64,000 bases of DNA from Eumeta japonica (Eukaryota > Arthropoda > Insecta > Lepidoptera > Psychidae). Both the position numbers and the translations under genes were made by a program. Positions 49,263 through 59,399 of the stretch are shown piece by piece. The stretch lies in assembly GCA_005406025.1 (NCBI GenBank), contig BGZK01001478.1, positions 1 through 64,000 of the forward strand. Direction: 5' to 3'. Under the pieces are notes generated by a model. It ran no database searches and was not told the DNA's origin. It was given only the letters and a program-made list of their open reading frames with translations. How positions within the stretch are numbered: the first letter of the stretch is position 1; every line of letters begins with the position of its first letter.

Positions 49263-50190
49263 ATTTCAAATTCAAAATTTCTTTATTTTGTAAGTTATAC
49301 TATAACACTTGAAATACATTATGACATTTAAATAATTTGCGGTTTTTTAATATTACTACTTTTTTTTTATTACCACTAGTTCGAAAGGCAGTTATCCCTC
49401 GACAAGAACGAGCAAGGAACTTAAGGATAGTTCTTTGCAAACCAATCACATAGAAATAGAATCTGTATATATAAAGAAGTATGTGTATATTATGAAATCG
49501 ATAGACTCAGAAGCTATTTGACCGATCATTATGAAAATTGGTATATATATGTATTTTTTTACGGAGAAGGTTTTTATGCTATTCCCATTGACGTAGCTCG
49601 CCATCAGGCGGAGCTCCATTGCATCGGCTTTTTCTTCCTTCGACCGATTATCATGAAAATCATTACGTATAATATATATATTTTACGGAGAAAATGATTA
49701 TGCTATCCCCATTGACGTAACTCACCGCCAGGTGGCGCTGCAATGTACCGACTTCCGTATCGTTTAACTGATTGTTATGAAATTGTTGGTTGTGTACAAC
49801 CAGATATACAGTTTAATCTCTAAATAATAGAGAGGTCATTTAAAATGATCGTGTGGGAAAAGTATGAATAAACGCCACGAACGCTTCTAAAACGGTCTAA
49901 ATATCGTAGTCCATGCGGGCGGAGCTGCGGGCAAAAGCTAGTAATATATAAAAATATTGGAAGAAATAGAAACCTGTAGCAAGTCGAGCTAATTACGTTA
50001 ATTTATCCTCTAAACATTCAAAGATTTTAAAATACCCTTTTGTGTAAAGTATTTGCCTAATAAATACTTTCAATTTGTATAAGGGTAAATTTTGTATATC
50101 CACAGGAATCATATTGAACATGCGCACACAGAGCCCCCTAAAGGAATTCTTGACCTTATGAACTAACACGTAAGCATAGTTTATTATCAT
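49263..50190 (-). mobile_element. Jockey-like LINE 3' end, split by a Helitron
   Basis: The minus-strand ORF at 49993-50190 reads FRGLCVRMFNMIPVDIQNLP then YTKGYFKIFECLEDK, the C-terminus of a Jockey-type LINE protein (compare FIGLCVRFYNKIPVDIQDLP). Its 3' untranslated tail (AGAACGAGCAAGGAACTTAA complement, TTCTTTATTTTG) continues at 49263-49461, on the other side of the Helitron at 49462-49941. The tail matches the copy at 53950 without that insert. Confidence 0.8.
49462..49941 (+). mobile_element. Non-autonomous Helitron-like element
   Basis: The element begins TCTGTATATATAAAG and ends GCGGGCAAAAGCTAG (CTRR-type end), inserted exactly between an A (49461) and a T (49942), as Helitrons do. 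A GC-rich segment GCGGGCGGAGCTGCGGGC precedes the end. The inside holds two tandem units of about 120 bases, starting at 49520 and 49640. Each contains GACCGAT.AT.ATGAAAAT, TTTACGGAGAA and CCCATTGACGTA.CTC.CC. A third partial unit begins near 49766. No Rep/helicase coding is present. Confidence 0.8.
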
Positions 50191-50954
50191 TTACAATAAG
50201 TTCCAAAGTTTAAAGTTTCAAAAACGAGGGGGGGTTTTCTATAAAAATACATAGATAGACAGTTTAATTTCTTTAATTCGTGCAACTGAAGCTATTAAAA
50301 ACGTGTTAAAAAATATATAATTCGAACGGCCAGTGACCTGTATGTAAATATCAGATAAAATTTTTCATTTGTTCAAATGTTTGCTGTATAACTCCGAAAT
50401 TATTGGCATACGAATATTAATGTTCACTTTGACAAAGCTAATTTTTGCAAGCGGTGAGTTAAAACTTACGGTAAGTTGAAAGGTTATTTATCGCGTTGCC
50501 AGCTAACGAAGTTTTTATTTCACCAATAAAGTTTTACGATTTTACGTGGAAATTAAGCGAAGATTTTTCGAACTCGCTTTTTTTATGTGAAAAAAAGGAT
50601 AATTTGAATATGCTTTTTTATGTCAAAAAAAAGGTAATATATTTTTTCTACACATGTCATAAAATTCAATGACTCTCTTTCTGTTCCTCCGTATTTATGT
50701 CTTTCTCGCGAGATACCACTTATCCGATTTAGAGTTTTTTTTATTCATACCTATTTTATCTAATCGGATTATATTTTATTAGATAATTTAACGTACGATA
50801 TAAGCGGTGACGATAGTCGTGGATCAAAACGAAAAAAAAAAAACGCTTTTAGCACGCTTAAATGAGTCACGCCGAGTAAGTGGTAGAATCATACTGTAAT
50901 CAATTCTAATGCAATATGAGAATGAACATTTTCGACTGGTGAGATAAAACTTCC

Positions 50955-51185
50955 GCTGTAGTGTTTCGTCCAGTGAGTGGGAATTCCGGCGGTCCACTCT
51001 CCCCTGCATCATCCCACTTTCCATCCATCAGACGTTTTAATCCTACCCAAGAGGCCAGCACCGAACTTGTGACCGAAACTGATGACCCTTCTAGGGTTGC
51101 GAGTGTTCATTGGCAACGTACACCACTTTATTTGTAGTGGATCACAAGTGCGTTTGCCTCTCGAGAATCCTATAAAAATAAAAGA
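50955..51185 (+). repeat. Dispersed repeat family B, copy 3
   Basis: GGGAATTCCGGCGGTCCACTC, then CTACCCAAGAGGCCAGCACC, ACTGATGACCCTTCTAGGGTT, GCGAGTGTTCATTGGCAACG, and TGCGTTTGCCTCTCGAGAATC with an A-rich end. Confidence 0.7.
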
Positions 51186-52068
51186 CATATGTCAAATTAA
51201 TGTAAAAAATAATTGTAGCTCTGAAAAAGATCATCAAAATAATTGTGCTAGCATATTTCTATCTTCTAAGGATGACCTAGAATAAGCACTTTTAGGATTC
51301 CGTAGTCAACAAGATAGTATTATAGTTTCGTCACGGCTTAGCTCAGGAGACACTTAGTACTAAAAAGTTGTAATTTAGAATACATAAAAGTTTTAATTAC
51401 AACGAAGAAGTAGTAGAATAAAACACGTAAAGTGTGATGAGTTTTGTTTCTCGTCTATGAAATTGTGTAGTGTGCCGTTGGATAGCACATTCAAAAACAT
51501 TATGGGTATGCGAAAACCATTTATCGTTTCAGAGGTCCGTTCGCTAAATATTGTCTTAAAGAGCTAATTTTTATTAGAATCAAGTTCGCCCCTATCAGGT
51601 GAATGGCTGTTCTTGGATGTGCGGATATATTCGCGGCGGTAGTATACATAACGAAGTCAAAAACAAAACTAACACAACTAAGCAGGCGTTAGAAGGTAAC
51701 GAGTAATAGTCGACCAACTTGAAAAATGTACTTGGAGAAATGAAAAGCAAAACTTTGTACAAAGTCTATAGAAAATTACTTATACGACGTTGTCGGTTAT
51801 GTAAACTAGGTTGTGAATATAATTTTATGAGCCCTGTAAAATTATGGAAATGCAAAATCATAGCACCCTCAGGACGGGTGTTATGCGGGCCCGTTTTGAA
51901 TGCTATCAGCCGTTAAACCATGGACTCAATTAATTGTAGGTCTATAGTGTCAAACAAAAAGCCCTCATCTAAGTCAGTATACTGTGACGGGCAACTACGA
52001 AACCATACACTGCGCGTGGCACGAGAAGCACTTGACCGGATTTTTTTCGTCTTAAAAATAACAACCAG

Positions 52069-52189
52069 AGGTCGTTGGCGGCCGACGACCGCGGGTGGGA
52101 ATAGATTTTCATAGTATTTTATTTATGAAAAAAAAAAAAACTTAATGATTCAGCAGTTCACGTGAGCAGAGCCGCCGGTATAGCTAGTT
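52069..52189 (+). mobile_element. Possible Helitron 3' end
   Basis: A hairpin-forming GC segment (GGTCGTTGGCGGCCGACGACC) is followed about 95 bases on by GCAGAGCCGCCGGTATAGCTAG and a T, like the CTAG|T end of the Helitron at 49941. A matching TC start was not found upstream. A shorter GTAGCTAGTT phrase at 3518-3527 may be another end. Confidence 0.4.
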
Positions 52190-52494
52190 AAACATAAGAA
52201 CCATTAAGTGCTGAATTAAGCAATAATGTTTAATTAGTTGTAAATTTCTTGTTTATATGTTTGTTTTTTCAATTAAGCATATAAAATACATTCCTGCAAA
52301 CGGTCTCCCAATTAGAACTTAGCCTTTTATTTGAATAATAAACACCTCCATAGTTGTATGTGTGACAATTTGATATCGTTGGTGACGTTAAAATTAATTG
52401 AATTGTTTGTTTTGTGTTTTCATATTCGTTCTGATAATATGCCATAAGGATATCATTTGCATCCTATATACAATAAGGATCACATTTAATCAGG

Positions 52495-52760
52495 CGGGAG
52501 TTCCTATTGCGTCTTTACGTGCCCATTTTTTTTTTAATAGTGGATCGAGGGGCAATCGACTGTGTGAGTCACCAAAAAGCAGATCGTCACTGCGGCCCAT
52601 GGACACACGCGACTTCAGAGGAGTCACCAGTGCTGTGCCGGCCTTTTGAGTACGAATAGGATATCTGATGGAAGGGCGAAAGGCTGATGGAGGGGCAAGG
52701 GGCGGGGTGATGGAGGGCCAAATGCAGCAGCGGAGGCCGCTGCTTCACGTCTGTATCCTG
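52495..52760 (-). repeat. Dispersed repeat family B, copy 4
   Basis: Read on the minus strand: CCATCAGCC-type words, CACTGGTGACTCCTCTGAAG, TGTGTCCATGGGCCGCAGTG, and GTGACTCACACAG. The GATGGAGGG runs at 52676-52720 are the complement of the CCTCCATC words seen in the 56830 copy. Confidence 0.7.
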
Positions 52761-52879
52761 TGAGAGTGTAGCATTTTAATGGTCGAATTTTCTCATTTTT
52801 GTGTTTTAGCCAAGTTGACTACAACACGACTCTATCGTAAAGAGTTTAATTTTCGCCCGCGGCTCCGACGTGGATTTAA

Positions 52880-53115
52880 ATAGGTTGATGACGCTGTCAA
52901 TGATGATTTCGATCTCGGTTCCGCTTTCAATTACAATGCCGGTTCCGATTTCTGTCTTAGATTCAATGCCGATGAAATTATTCTGGAGAAACGAAAGTTT
53001 TACGACGAATACACACTTGTTGCTGCTATTCTTTTTTCATCACGAAACGATGTCGCTAATGCTCTCGACCCCGATCCCTGTCCTGCTCGCGGTTCCGATT
53101 TCCGACCGATATTGA
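52880..53115 (+). repeat. GATTTCGATCTCGGTTCCG-like degenerate repeat
   Basis: Irregular repetition of TCGGTTCCG, GATTTC and AATGCCG words. The open frame across it (52870-53115) is a by-product of this composition and is not called as a gene. Confidence 0.4.
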
Positions 53116-53949
53116 ACTTGAACCTTCCTTGAAAACTGCTGTTATCAATAATCAATCGGCGTCAGGAAATATTCGTCGCACATCAAGCGACCAAAAGCTA
53201 ATATATTTGAAATTTATAGCCTATATGTTGTTTTGATATATTAGCTGTAATAATGCAAAGTTTTACTGAAATTCATTCAGTAATTTTTAAGTTAAAAAGT
53301 GACGAACATCCATCCATCATCGCCGACTTTAAGGTTTATAATATTAGAAGGACAAGTTCGTATCTGCACATGTTATTATATAAACAACTGTAGCTTCGAT
53401 ATAACAATTAGAAAATTACCTCAAGAGCAAACAAGATTAACACTCATGCCATTCCGAATGCGTCTTGTCAAGGTTGATGCAATTATGTGCGTGAACACGG
53501 TTCTCAACAATGCCACTTGAATATAATTATCACGTTATATTTTTAAATGGCACACACTTCGATGGAATTCCCGTGCATAGATATATATATAAGTGTAATA
53601 TTATTCTTTTCAGCTGCCAAATCTAGATTTCTCTATGCTTGAGTGATAAAGGAAAATAAGGAATTAACATTGAAACTGTTGTAACAGTCGAATATGAATC
53701 AGGGCTTAACTTATTATGTTTTAGATGTTGATGCACATAAATTTCTTGTTATCCTTGATTTGATTTGGTTAATGTTAATATGACAAATTTGAAATTCAAT
53801 GTTGTCGTAGGATGTGTTTAAATAAAACTATGTTATCTCAGTAATTAACTTACAACCGGTATGACTTAAAACCAGTACCAATTTTTAATTGTTCATTTTT
53901 ATAAAGCAAAGCTTAAGTATATTTAATTGTAAGTAAATTACCATATTAG

Positions 53950-54790
53950 TTCAAATTCAAATTTAAATTCAAATTCAAAATATCTTTATTTCATAGGCTA
54001 CAAAATAACACTTGAAATACGTCATCATTTTTTGCGAATTTACACTTTACTGCTCGTTCGGAAGGCAGTTTTCCCTCAAGAAGAACGAGCAAGAAACTTA
54101 AGGGCAGCTCTTTTCTAATTTGCACATACATAGCCAAAACAAATACGGAACCATTAGTCTTCTAAATATTCAGAAATTGCATAGTACCCTTTTTTACTGA
54201 GTGATTGTTTAATAACACTCTTAAATTTATGTAGGGGTAAATCTTGTATATCTACAGGAACCTTATTGAACAGAGCCCTCTGAATGAATTTGAGACTTTA
54301 CTTAGTCGACTAACATGTGAATTCAGTTTATTTTTATTTCTGGTATTTAGATTATGTCGACTACTATTTCTTTTAAACATTTCTAAATTTTTTTTACATA
54401 TAATAAATTTTCATAAATGAATTGAGATGCCAGGTTAAAGTTCCAATTTCCTTAAACTTATTTCTAAGGGACGTACGAGGTCCGAGCTTGTAAATTGCGC
54501 GAACGGCCCGCTTCTGCAGCACGAAAATTTTCTGAATATCCGCGGCGTCTCCCCAGAGCAAGATACCATACGACATCAGACTATGGAAACAGCCAAAATA
54601 AACCAATCTGGCAGTTTCGACGTCCGAAAAGTATTTGATATACACTTTCACTTCGTAACCCGATTTTGCTTTCGCTGTCTCGATGTAGATTCCAATATCT
54701 ACTCGTTCAATACTATAAAACATTTTACTGCAACAAACAAACAGACCTGATTGTCCTTCGGGATATTTGAGCCGGTTCATGAATATTTCA
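53950..54790 (-). pseudogene. Jockey-like LINE, 5'-truncated copy with reverse transcriptase C-terminus
   Basis: The minus-strand ORF at 54394-54780 reads ETARLVYFGCFHSLMSYGIL then WGDAADIQKIFVLQKRAVRA and IYKLGPRTSLRNKFKEIGTL, the C-terminal thumb region of Jockey-type LINE proteins (compare YFHSVMSYGILLWG..IFLLQKRAVR). Degenerate coding continues to about 54170, followed by a 3' untranslated part and a tail of TTTGAA repeats (complement of 53950-53985). The 5' two thirds of the element are missing. It is an uninterrupted copy of the family split by the Helitron at 49462. Confidence 0.85.
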
Positions 54791-54799
54791 TATCTACGG

Positions 54800-55660
54800 T
54801 ATTTAAATAACGGCCATTATATATGCAAAACAATTGCAGGTATTGCCGCGTCTACAGATAACGAGTCTACTAGAGGTCGCGACCTTGACGATATCGGGTC
54901 TCATTATAACCGCTTCGAGTGAACTCGCTATCGGGAGTATTATAAATATGTTGTAGGCCACTCGGATCCGGTACCGCCAGACGGCGATTCGTTGATCCGC
55001 TATAATTGATAAAGGCCGCGAAAGCGCCGCCGGTCGGATGAAGGTTTTGCGTGCGAATACGTTATAGAGTATATGCAGTTTGATAGGAAGGTTGGCAAAG
55101 TCCTATATTATTTTTTTGAGATGTTCCATTTCAAAGATTTATGTGTTTTATTTTTAATCATAATTTTATAGTATTTTATTATTCCTTCATACACTGAACG
55201 CCGGTAAATCTAGCCCAGCGGCTTCTTCGTACGTCTTATAAGTTATTCTTAGTTCTGTTCCTTGTCCGTATACAACAACTCTCCCTTAATAGGGCTTGTG
55301 ACGTCACAGAATCAACTTCGTCATCGTGCAGCTCCTCTGTCTTCTCTGTCACTTCACTTTGACCCGCCGCGTAAATTGTGCCAAGCGCGCGCATACTTCC
55401 GAAACCTGCGGAAGTTCATCCGAGAGCCAACGAGATCCGCGTAGTAAACAGCACTCACACCCATCACCTGTTGTCGTCGTACAGCGGACATGATCACAAA
55501 ACGTGGTGCATGTCCTTATCGGTCTATTCAAACAGGCATACACTTGATTCATTCATTCATTCTTGATCAATGGCGCATTTGCGATTCGGCCCATATGGCC
55601 ATGATGTCGGAGGGGCTCCGGGGAGGTGGTGGGCTGTCCCTTTATACAATTTAGTGGGCT
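54800..55660. other. GC-rich stretch, unassigned
   Basis: Locally GC-rich (for example GATCCGGTACCGCCAGACGG, and AAGCGCCGCCGGTCGGATGA), and again at 55290-55560 with overlapping ORFs on both strands. No domain, splice pattern or known repeat was recognised. Overlapping open frames on both strands are expected from GC-rich composition. Confidence 0.35.
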
Positions 55661-56829
55661 ATGAACATTACAAAATTCAACGTCTCTCTGTCAATCTGTC
55701 CGTTTATGTCCTAAGCAATCGAGTAACTCACATTTTTTTAAAATTTATAATTACGTTATCTGGCCAGGTTATAAGATATATTATGTTACTCAAAGTATCG
55801 TACGTAATAAACAGTGACTATGTTGGTGAATGAAGTTGGAGAAAAGACGTTTCTGGGATGCTTATATGGCTTGCGTTAACCATATGAGATATATCAAATG
55901 AGAGTACTACGTAATTGTAGATTTCAAAAAGACGTAAAAAAAATCCGCGACAGCACAATGTCTATCATTTAAATTTTAAAATAGCACCCAGCCGTCGACT
56001 TGGTCACATTACTGAAAAGATTGATACTAAAAAAAAACCTGTTTTCACGTTAAAAAAATATAAGGACGTTCACCGAATACCTGAAATATCAAAAAGTATG
56101 CAAAAATTAAAAATATTCATCTCATTCTTATTTATCTCATAGTTAACATATATAAGTAAAATTTCGCTTTAAGTACTAATAAAAAAACCTAAACAATAAT
56201 ACTGTAGTACACGCGAGCGGACACATCTAGTGGTTTAAGGAATTTTAAACATTTACTTCTCTGTAAGGGACATTCTAAAAAATTACAATAAAAAAAAATG
56301 AACCTAGACGTTTTGTACATGCGTGATGACCCATCAAAATTAGAGGTTGACATTTTGAAGAACTTGTGATTGATCAGATACTAAATTAAAGGTGTGGGTC
56401 GTACTGATTGAAATGGGATCAAAAGTGCATAAAATACTTTTACTGTTTTTCGTCATTGATTTTAAGTCGACAGTTGCTGCGAATGAGCTACCATTCTATT
56501 CAACCAGTGGTAGGTAGGTTCGACCGCGGTTGTGGCACCATCGGCCAAGTTTGCTGCTAGGAACGGGTCACATCCAAAAGTAAACTTACAGAAAACTATT
56601 ACACTGTTAGGTATTTACGTGTTATGACGTGTTAAGTATTACATTGATTCTATTTAATTTTTAGGTGATGACGTAGCTAATGCAATATTTTTTAAGTGGG
56701 CTAAATTCGGCGCGCAATAATAATTCATGGTTGAAAAATATCTTGCTGTGTCAAGCCTCTAGTGGTGATTGTTCCTCAACCACTTTAATAAAAATATGTA
56801 TTGTGATAGAGCCATGCTGTCGTTAGCTT

Positions 56830-57140
56830 GTGGCTGCAGCACATAAATGGGCTTGTTCGAGCAGTGTAATATCACACTCTCATAGAATACAGACAGTCCT
56901 GCAAGTAAGAGTTCCTGTGGCTTACCCCCCTTCTACCACTGAACATCCTCCATCCATCAGCCTCTCCTCCATCTCCATCAGTCCATTATTTTATACCATC
57001 AAATGTCCTATTCCTACCCAAGAAGTCGGCAACGCACTGGTGATTCCTCCGGAGTCGCGAGTGTCTATGGGCGGCGGTGACCACCTATACTTTGGTGGCT
57101 CGCATGCTCGTTGATCTCTTGATAATGCTATAAAAAAAAG
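56830..57140 (+). repeat. Dispersed repeat family B, copy 5 (longest)
   Basis: The fullest copy: a CCTCCATCCATCAGCCTCTC pyrimidine-rich part, then TACCCAAGAAGTCGGCAACG, GCACTGGTGATTCCTCCGGA, GTCGCGAGTGTCTATGGGCG, GCGGTGACCACC and an A-rich 3' end. Opposed ORFs over it are not genes. Confidence 0.75.
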
Positions 57141-57421
57141 AAAAATATCGAGTTCTTTTTTATTATTTCTACTAAAGACTGAATTACATCGCCCCTCCAT
57201 CTGCCTATTAAAAGATTACACGTATTTATTATTTAACTTGGCGAGTTTCACATTTAAGTTGTTTACTCATGCTAAAAAATACTTGTGTCAAGTTGAAATA
57301 AAAAAAATCGCTGTTTTGATCCGAGCAAGAGTAACAATAATATTGCACAACACACACGATTGCTTATTTGCGACCGGTCAAGAATGAACAACATTTTGCA
57401 CAAATGTCCATTTAAATTCTG

Positions 57422-57555
57422 ATAATTAGAGCGTTAATGTCTATATATGTTGTCTATGGGATGGTCTCGTCCCATAGACAACATTATAATGTTCCTTTTC
57501 ATCCCTAATTTCATAAAATTTTACATCAAAAACCTTTAATCAACGTTCTAATTAT
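57422..57555. mobile_element. Small inverted-repeat element enclosing a perfect hairpin
   Basis: The outer arms ATAATTAGAGCGTTAAT (57422-57438) and the complement of 57539-57555 (ATAATTAGAACGTTGAT) agree at 15 of 17 bases. Inside, ATGTTGTCTATGGGA (57447-57461) and TCCCATAGACAACAT (57470-57484) are exact complements around eight bases. The size of 134 bases fits a MITE. No target duplication was identified. Confidence 0.6.
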
Positions 57556-58499
57556 GAAACTCCATTTGTCAAAAGAAGCTAAAGGGATTGTTTTCGATCA
57601 AACGATGTTGTTATTATTAAATGCTCCAGTTTACTGTATTTTTATCGTAGAATCTTGACTTGTATGAATTATCAGCTAAAATGTCCTTCCATTTCGGGTT
57701 TTAAATTAGTTTTATTAGTTACATTTTTAAAATTCAGTGTACTCAACGCAATGAATTTGTTACATTCTATTACATGCGTTCATTACTTTTAAAATACATG
57801 TAAGTGTAAATCGTGTTTCTTGTCTAAGGTTTTTCTATACTGAAATTTCTTTTACACACACTACGTCACAGTTTCGGGAACCTTTTTATACAGCATATAT
57901 CAAATATTCTTCCGATGACGGGTTCTCGATTGCATTGTTTATCAAACACAGGAAAACTTTTATTGTATTTTTGTTTCCATTTAAAATTTTCGTATAATTA
58001 GCATGTTTATGTTGGCTGTCAAGAGGATAAATTTAACTACGCGGTTCTCATAGCAGAGATTGAGAGATGCGATGTGTTATGCCGGCGTGGAGAGGTACGA
58101 GGACAAAGTCACATTCTATTACATGTGTGTCTGTCTGGTATAAGATTGTGGAAGGGTGTTCCCCAGAAATGCCCCGATTAAAATCTGACACAACAGACAT
58201 GGTGACGTTCGTTCTCCCGGTTCCTAATAGCGTCATCGTTACACACGTACAAAAATATAATGCTCTATGAGGTCAGGGTCGTGGGATTCAGCCGCGTATG
58301 GAGTCGTTTTTAAGACATGGGTGACCGTTTAGGTGGTGTCACTGAATAGGATGGTCACTTGAACAGTGATGGTCGAGTGAGAAAGAGGCCTTCGAATGTC
58401 AACACGGGCGTAAGGACAGGTGCGTTTTTAAATTGAAGGAAATTGAAGTCGCTCGCTGCGTGCGTCGGAGAGTAGCCGTCGGATGCTTCAGACTGTCAT

Positions 58500-58605
58500 C
58501 AAATTTATGATGATAGTTATGAGCAACCCTTGATCCACGCTAAGGCAGCGTGGAAGATTTAAGATCCAAGCCGCCAATCTGAAATAAAAAATGTTGAATT
58601 GTATC
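58500..58605 (+). mobile_element. LINE 3' end fragment (CCACGCTAAGGCAGCGTGG)
   Basis: GATCCACGCTAAGGCAGCGTGG is a phrase I associate with the 3' ends of a lepidopteran LINE family. It includes the inverted pair CCACGCT / AGCGTGG around AAGGC. Only this end is recognisable. Confidence 0.4.
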
Positions 58606-58636
58606 CATCAACAGGGGGCTGATAAAACCTGACACA

Positions 58637-58655
58637 AACACACACACACACACAT
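58637..58655 (+). repeat. (CA)n microsatellite
   Basis: A short uninterrupted ACACACAC tract directly downstream of the LINE end fragment. Confidence 0.85.
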
Positions 58656-58954
58656 GCATATAACATACAACATTTGATACGAAAGAAGGCTGAAGAAAAG
58701 CGTTGTTAATGAAACGATTTTAATACAGTTTCCGATGAGGCTGTTGAGGGTCGAGCGGTGGATTGGAGGAAGGAGATCTTTATGAATTCTTCTGGCGTTA
58801 TCTAATAGACCTAATGGTTACTGTACTGAAGATATTGTGATTTAAACAAACGTAAAAGTAAATTAAATACGGAAATTAATTTTAAAAACCAAAATGAGGT
58901 CATAGAGAAAACAACGCAACCGTAAGCCATTAAAAGTAGTCTGTTGTGTTTTGA

Positions 58955-59155
58955 CGTGACAACGTCTTATAAATTGGTTTGCCGGGTGACACTTCAAGAA
59001 ACTGCGTTACGCTCCGCTCACGTTATGCGCTCACAATGAGAGCGAGTGAGAGGCGTCCCTTCCACTCTGGCATGGTTAGCCCGCCTAAGAGCGAGAGAGA
59101 CAGACATAAAAAGTGAAAGGCACGCGTCCCTTCCACTCAGATAGGAACAAGTTAA
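58955..59155 (-). mobile_element. Repeat family C-like fragment, copy 4
   Basis: Starts TTTTGACGTGACAACGTCTT, the complement of the CACGTCAAAA end of the other copies, and continues with ATAAATTGGTTTGCCGGGTG, CTCCGCTCACG and AGAGCGAGTGAGAGG. A CTTCCACTC phrase (complement of GAGTGGAAG) occurs twice (59061 and 59132). Confidence 0.5.
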
Positions 59156-59274
59156 GTTGTAGTAAACGCTGTTTCATTGTACGCAAATGTATTGCGTTAT
59201 TGTATGTATATTTGTATATAAATACGTATGTATGTGTAAAGGTAAAATTTTGTTAATATGAAATTCAGTGCGAG

Positions 59275-59336
59275 ATTCTTTGTATAAATTAATGTTTTAA
59301 ATATAATTCTTTGTATAAATAAATGTTTTAAATTGT
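59275..59336 (+). repeat. Tandem pair of a 31-bp unit
   Basis: ATTCTTTGTATAAATTAATG plus TTTTAAATATA is followed by ATTCTTTGTATAAATAAATG plus TTTTAAATTGT. Confidence 0.85.
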
Positions 59337-59399
59337 TACTATTATTTCATCCTTCTTCCTACTATACGAATGAATATTCACATTAAAATGATTTTACCA

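Noticed and set aside
54394..54780. Longest ORF of the window (128 residues) as a possible host gene
   Set aside because: The sequence is the C-terminus of a Jockey-type LINE protein and has the LINE's 3' tail downstream.
55262..55566. Several overlapping ORFs in a GC-rich stretch
   Set aside because: Open frames on both strands over the same bases, no motif, and no start or splice context.
58048..58270. Overlapping ORFs on both strands, possible exon
   Set aside because: Neither frame shows a known domain, and mutual overlap suggests a composition effect. No convincing splice sites pair with neighbours.
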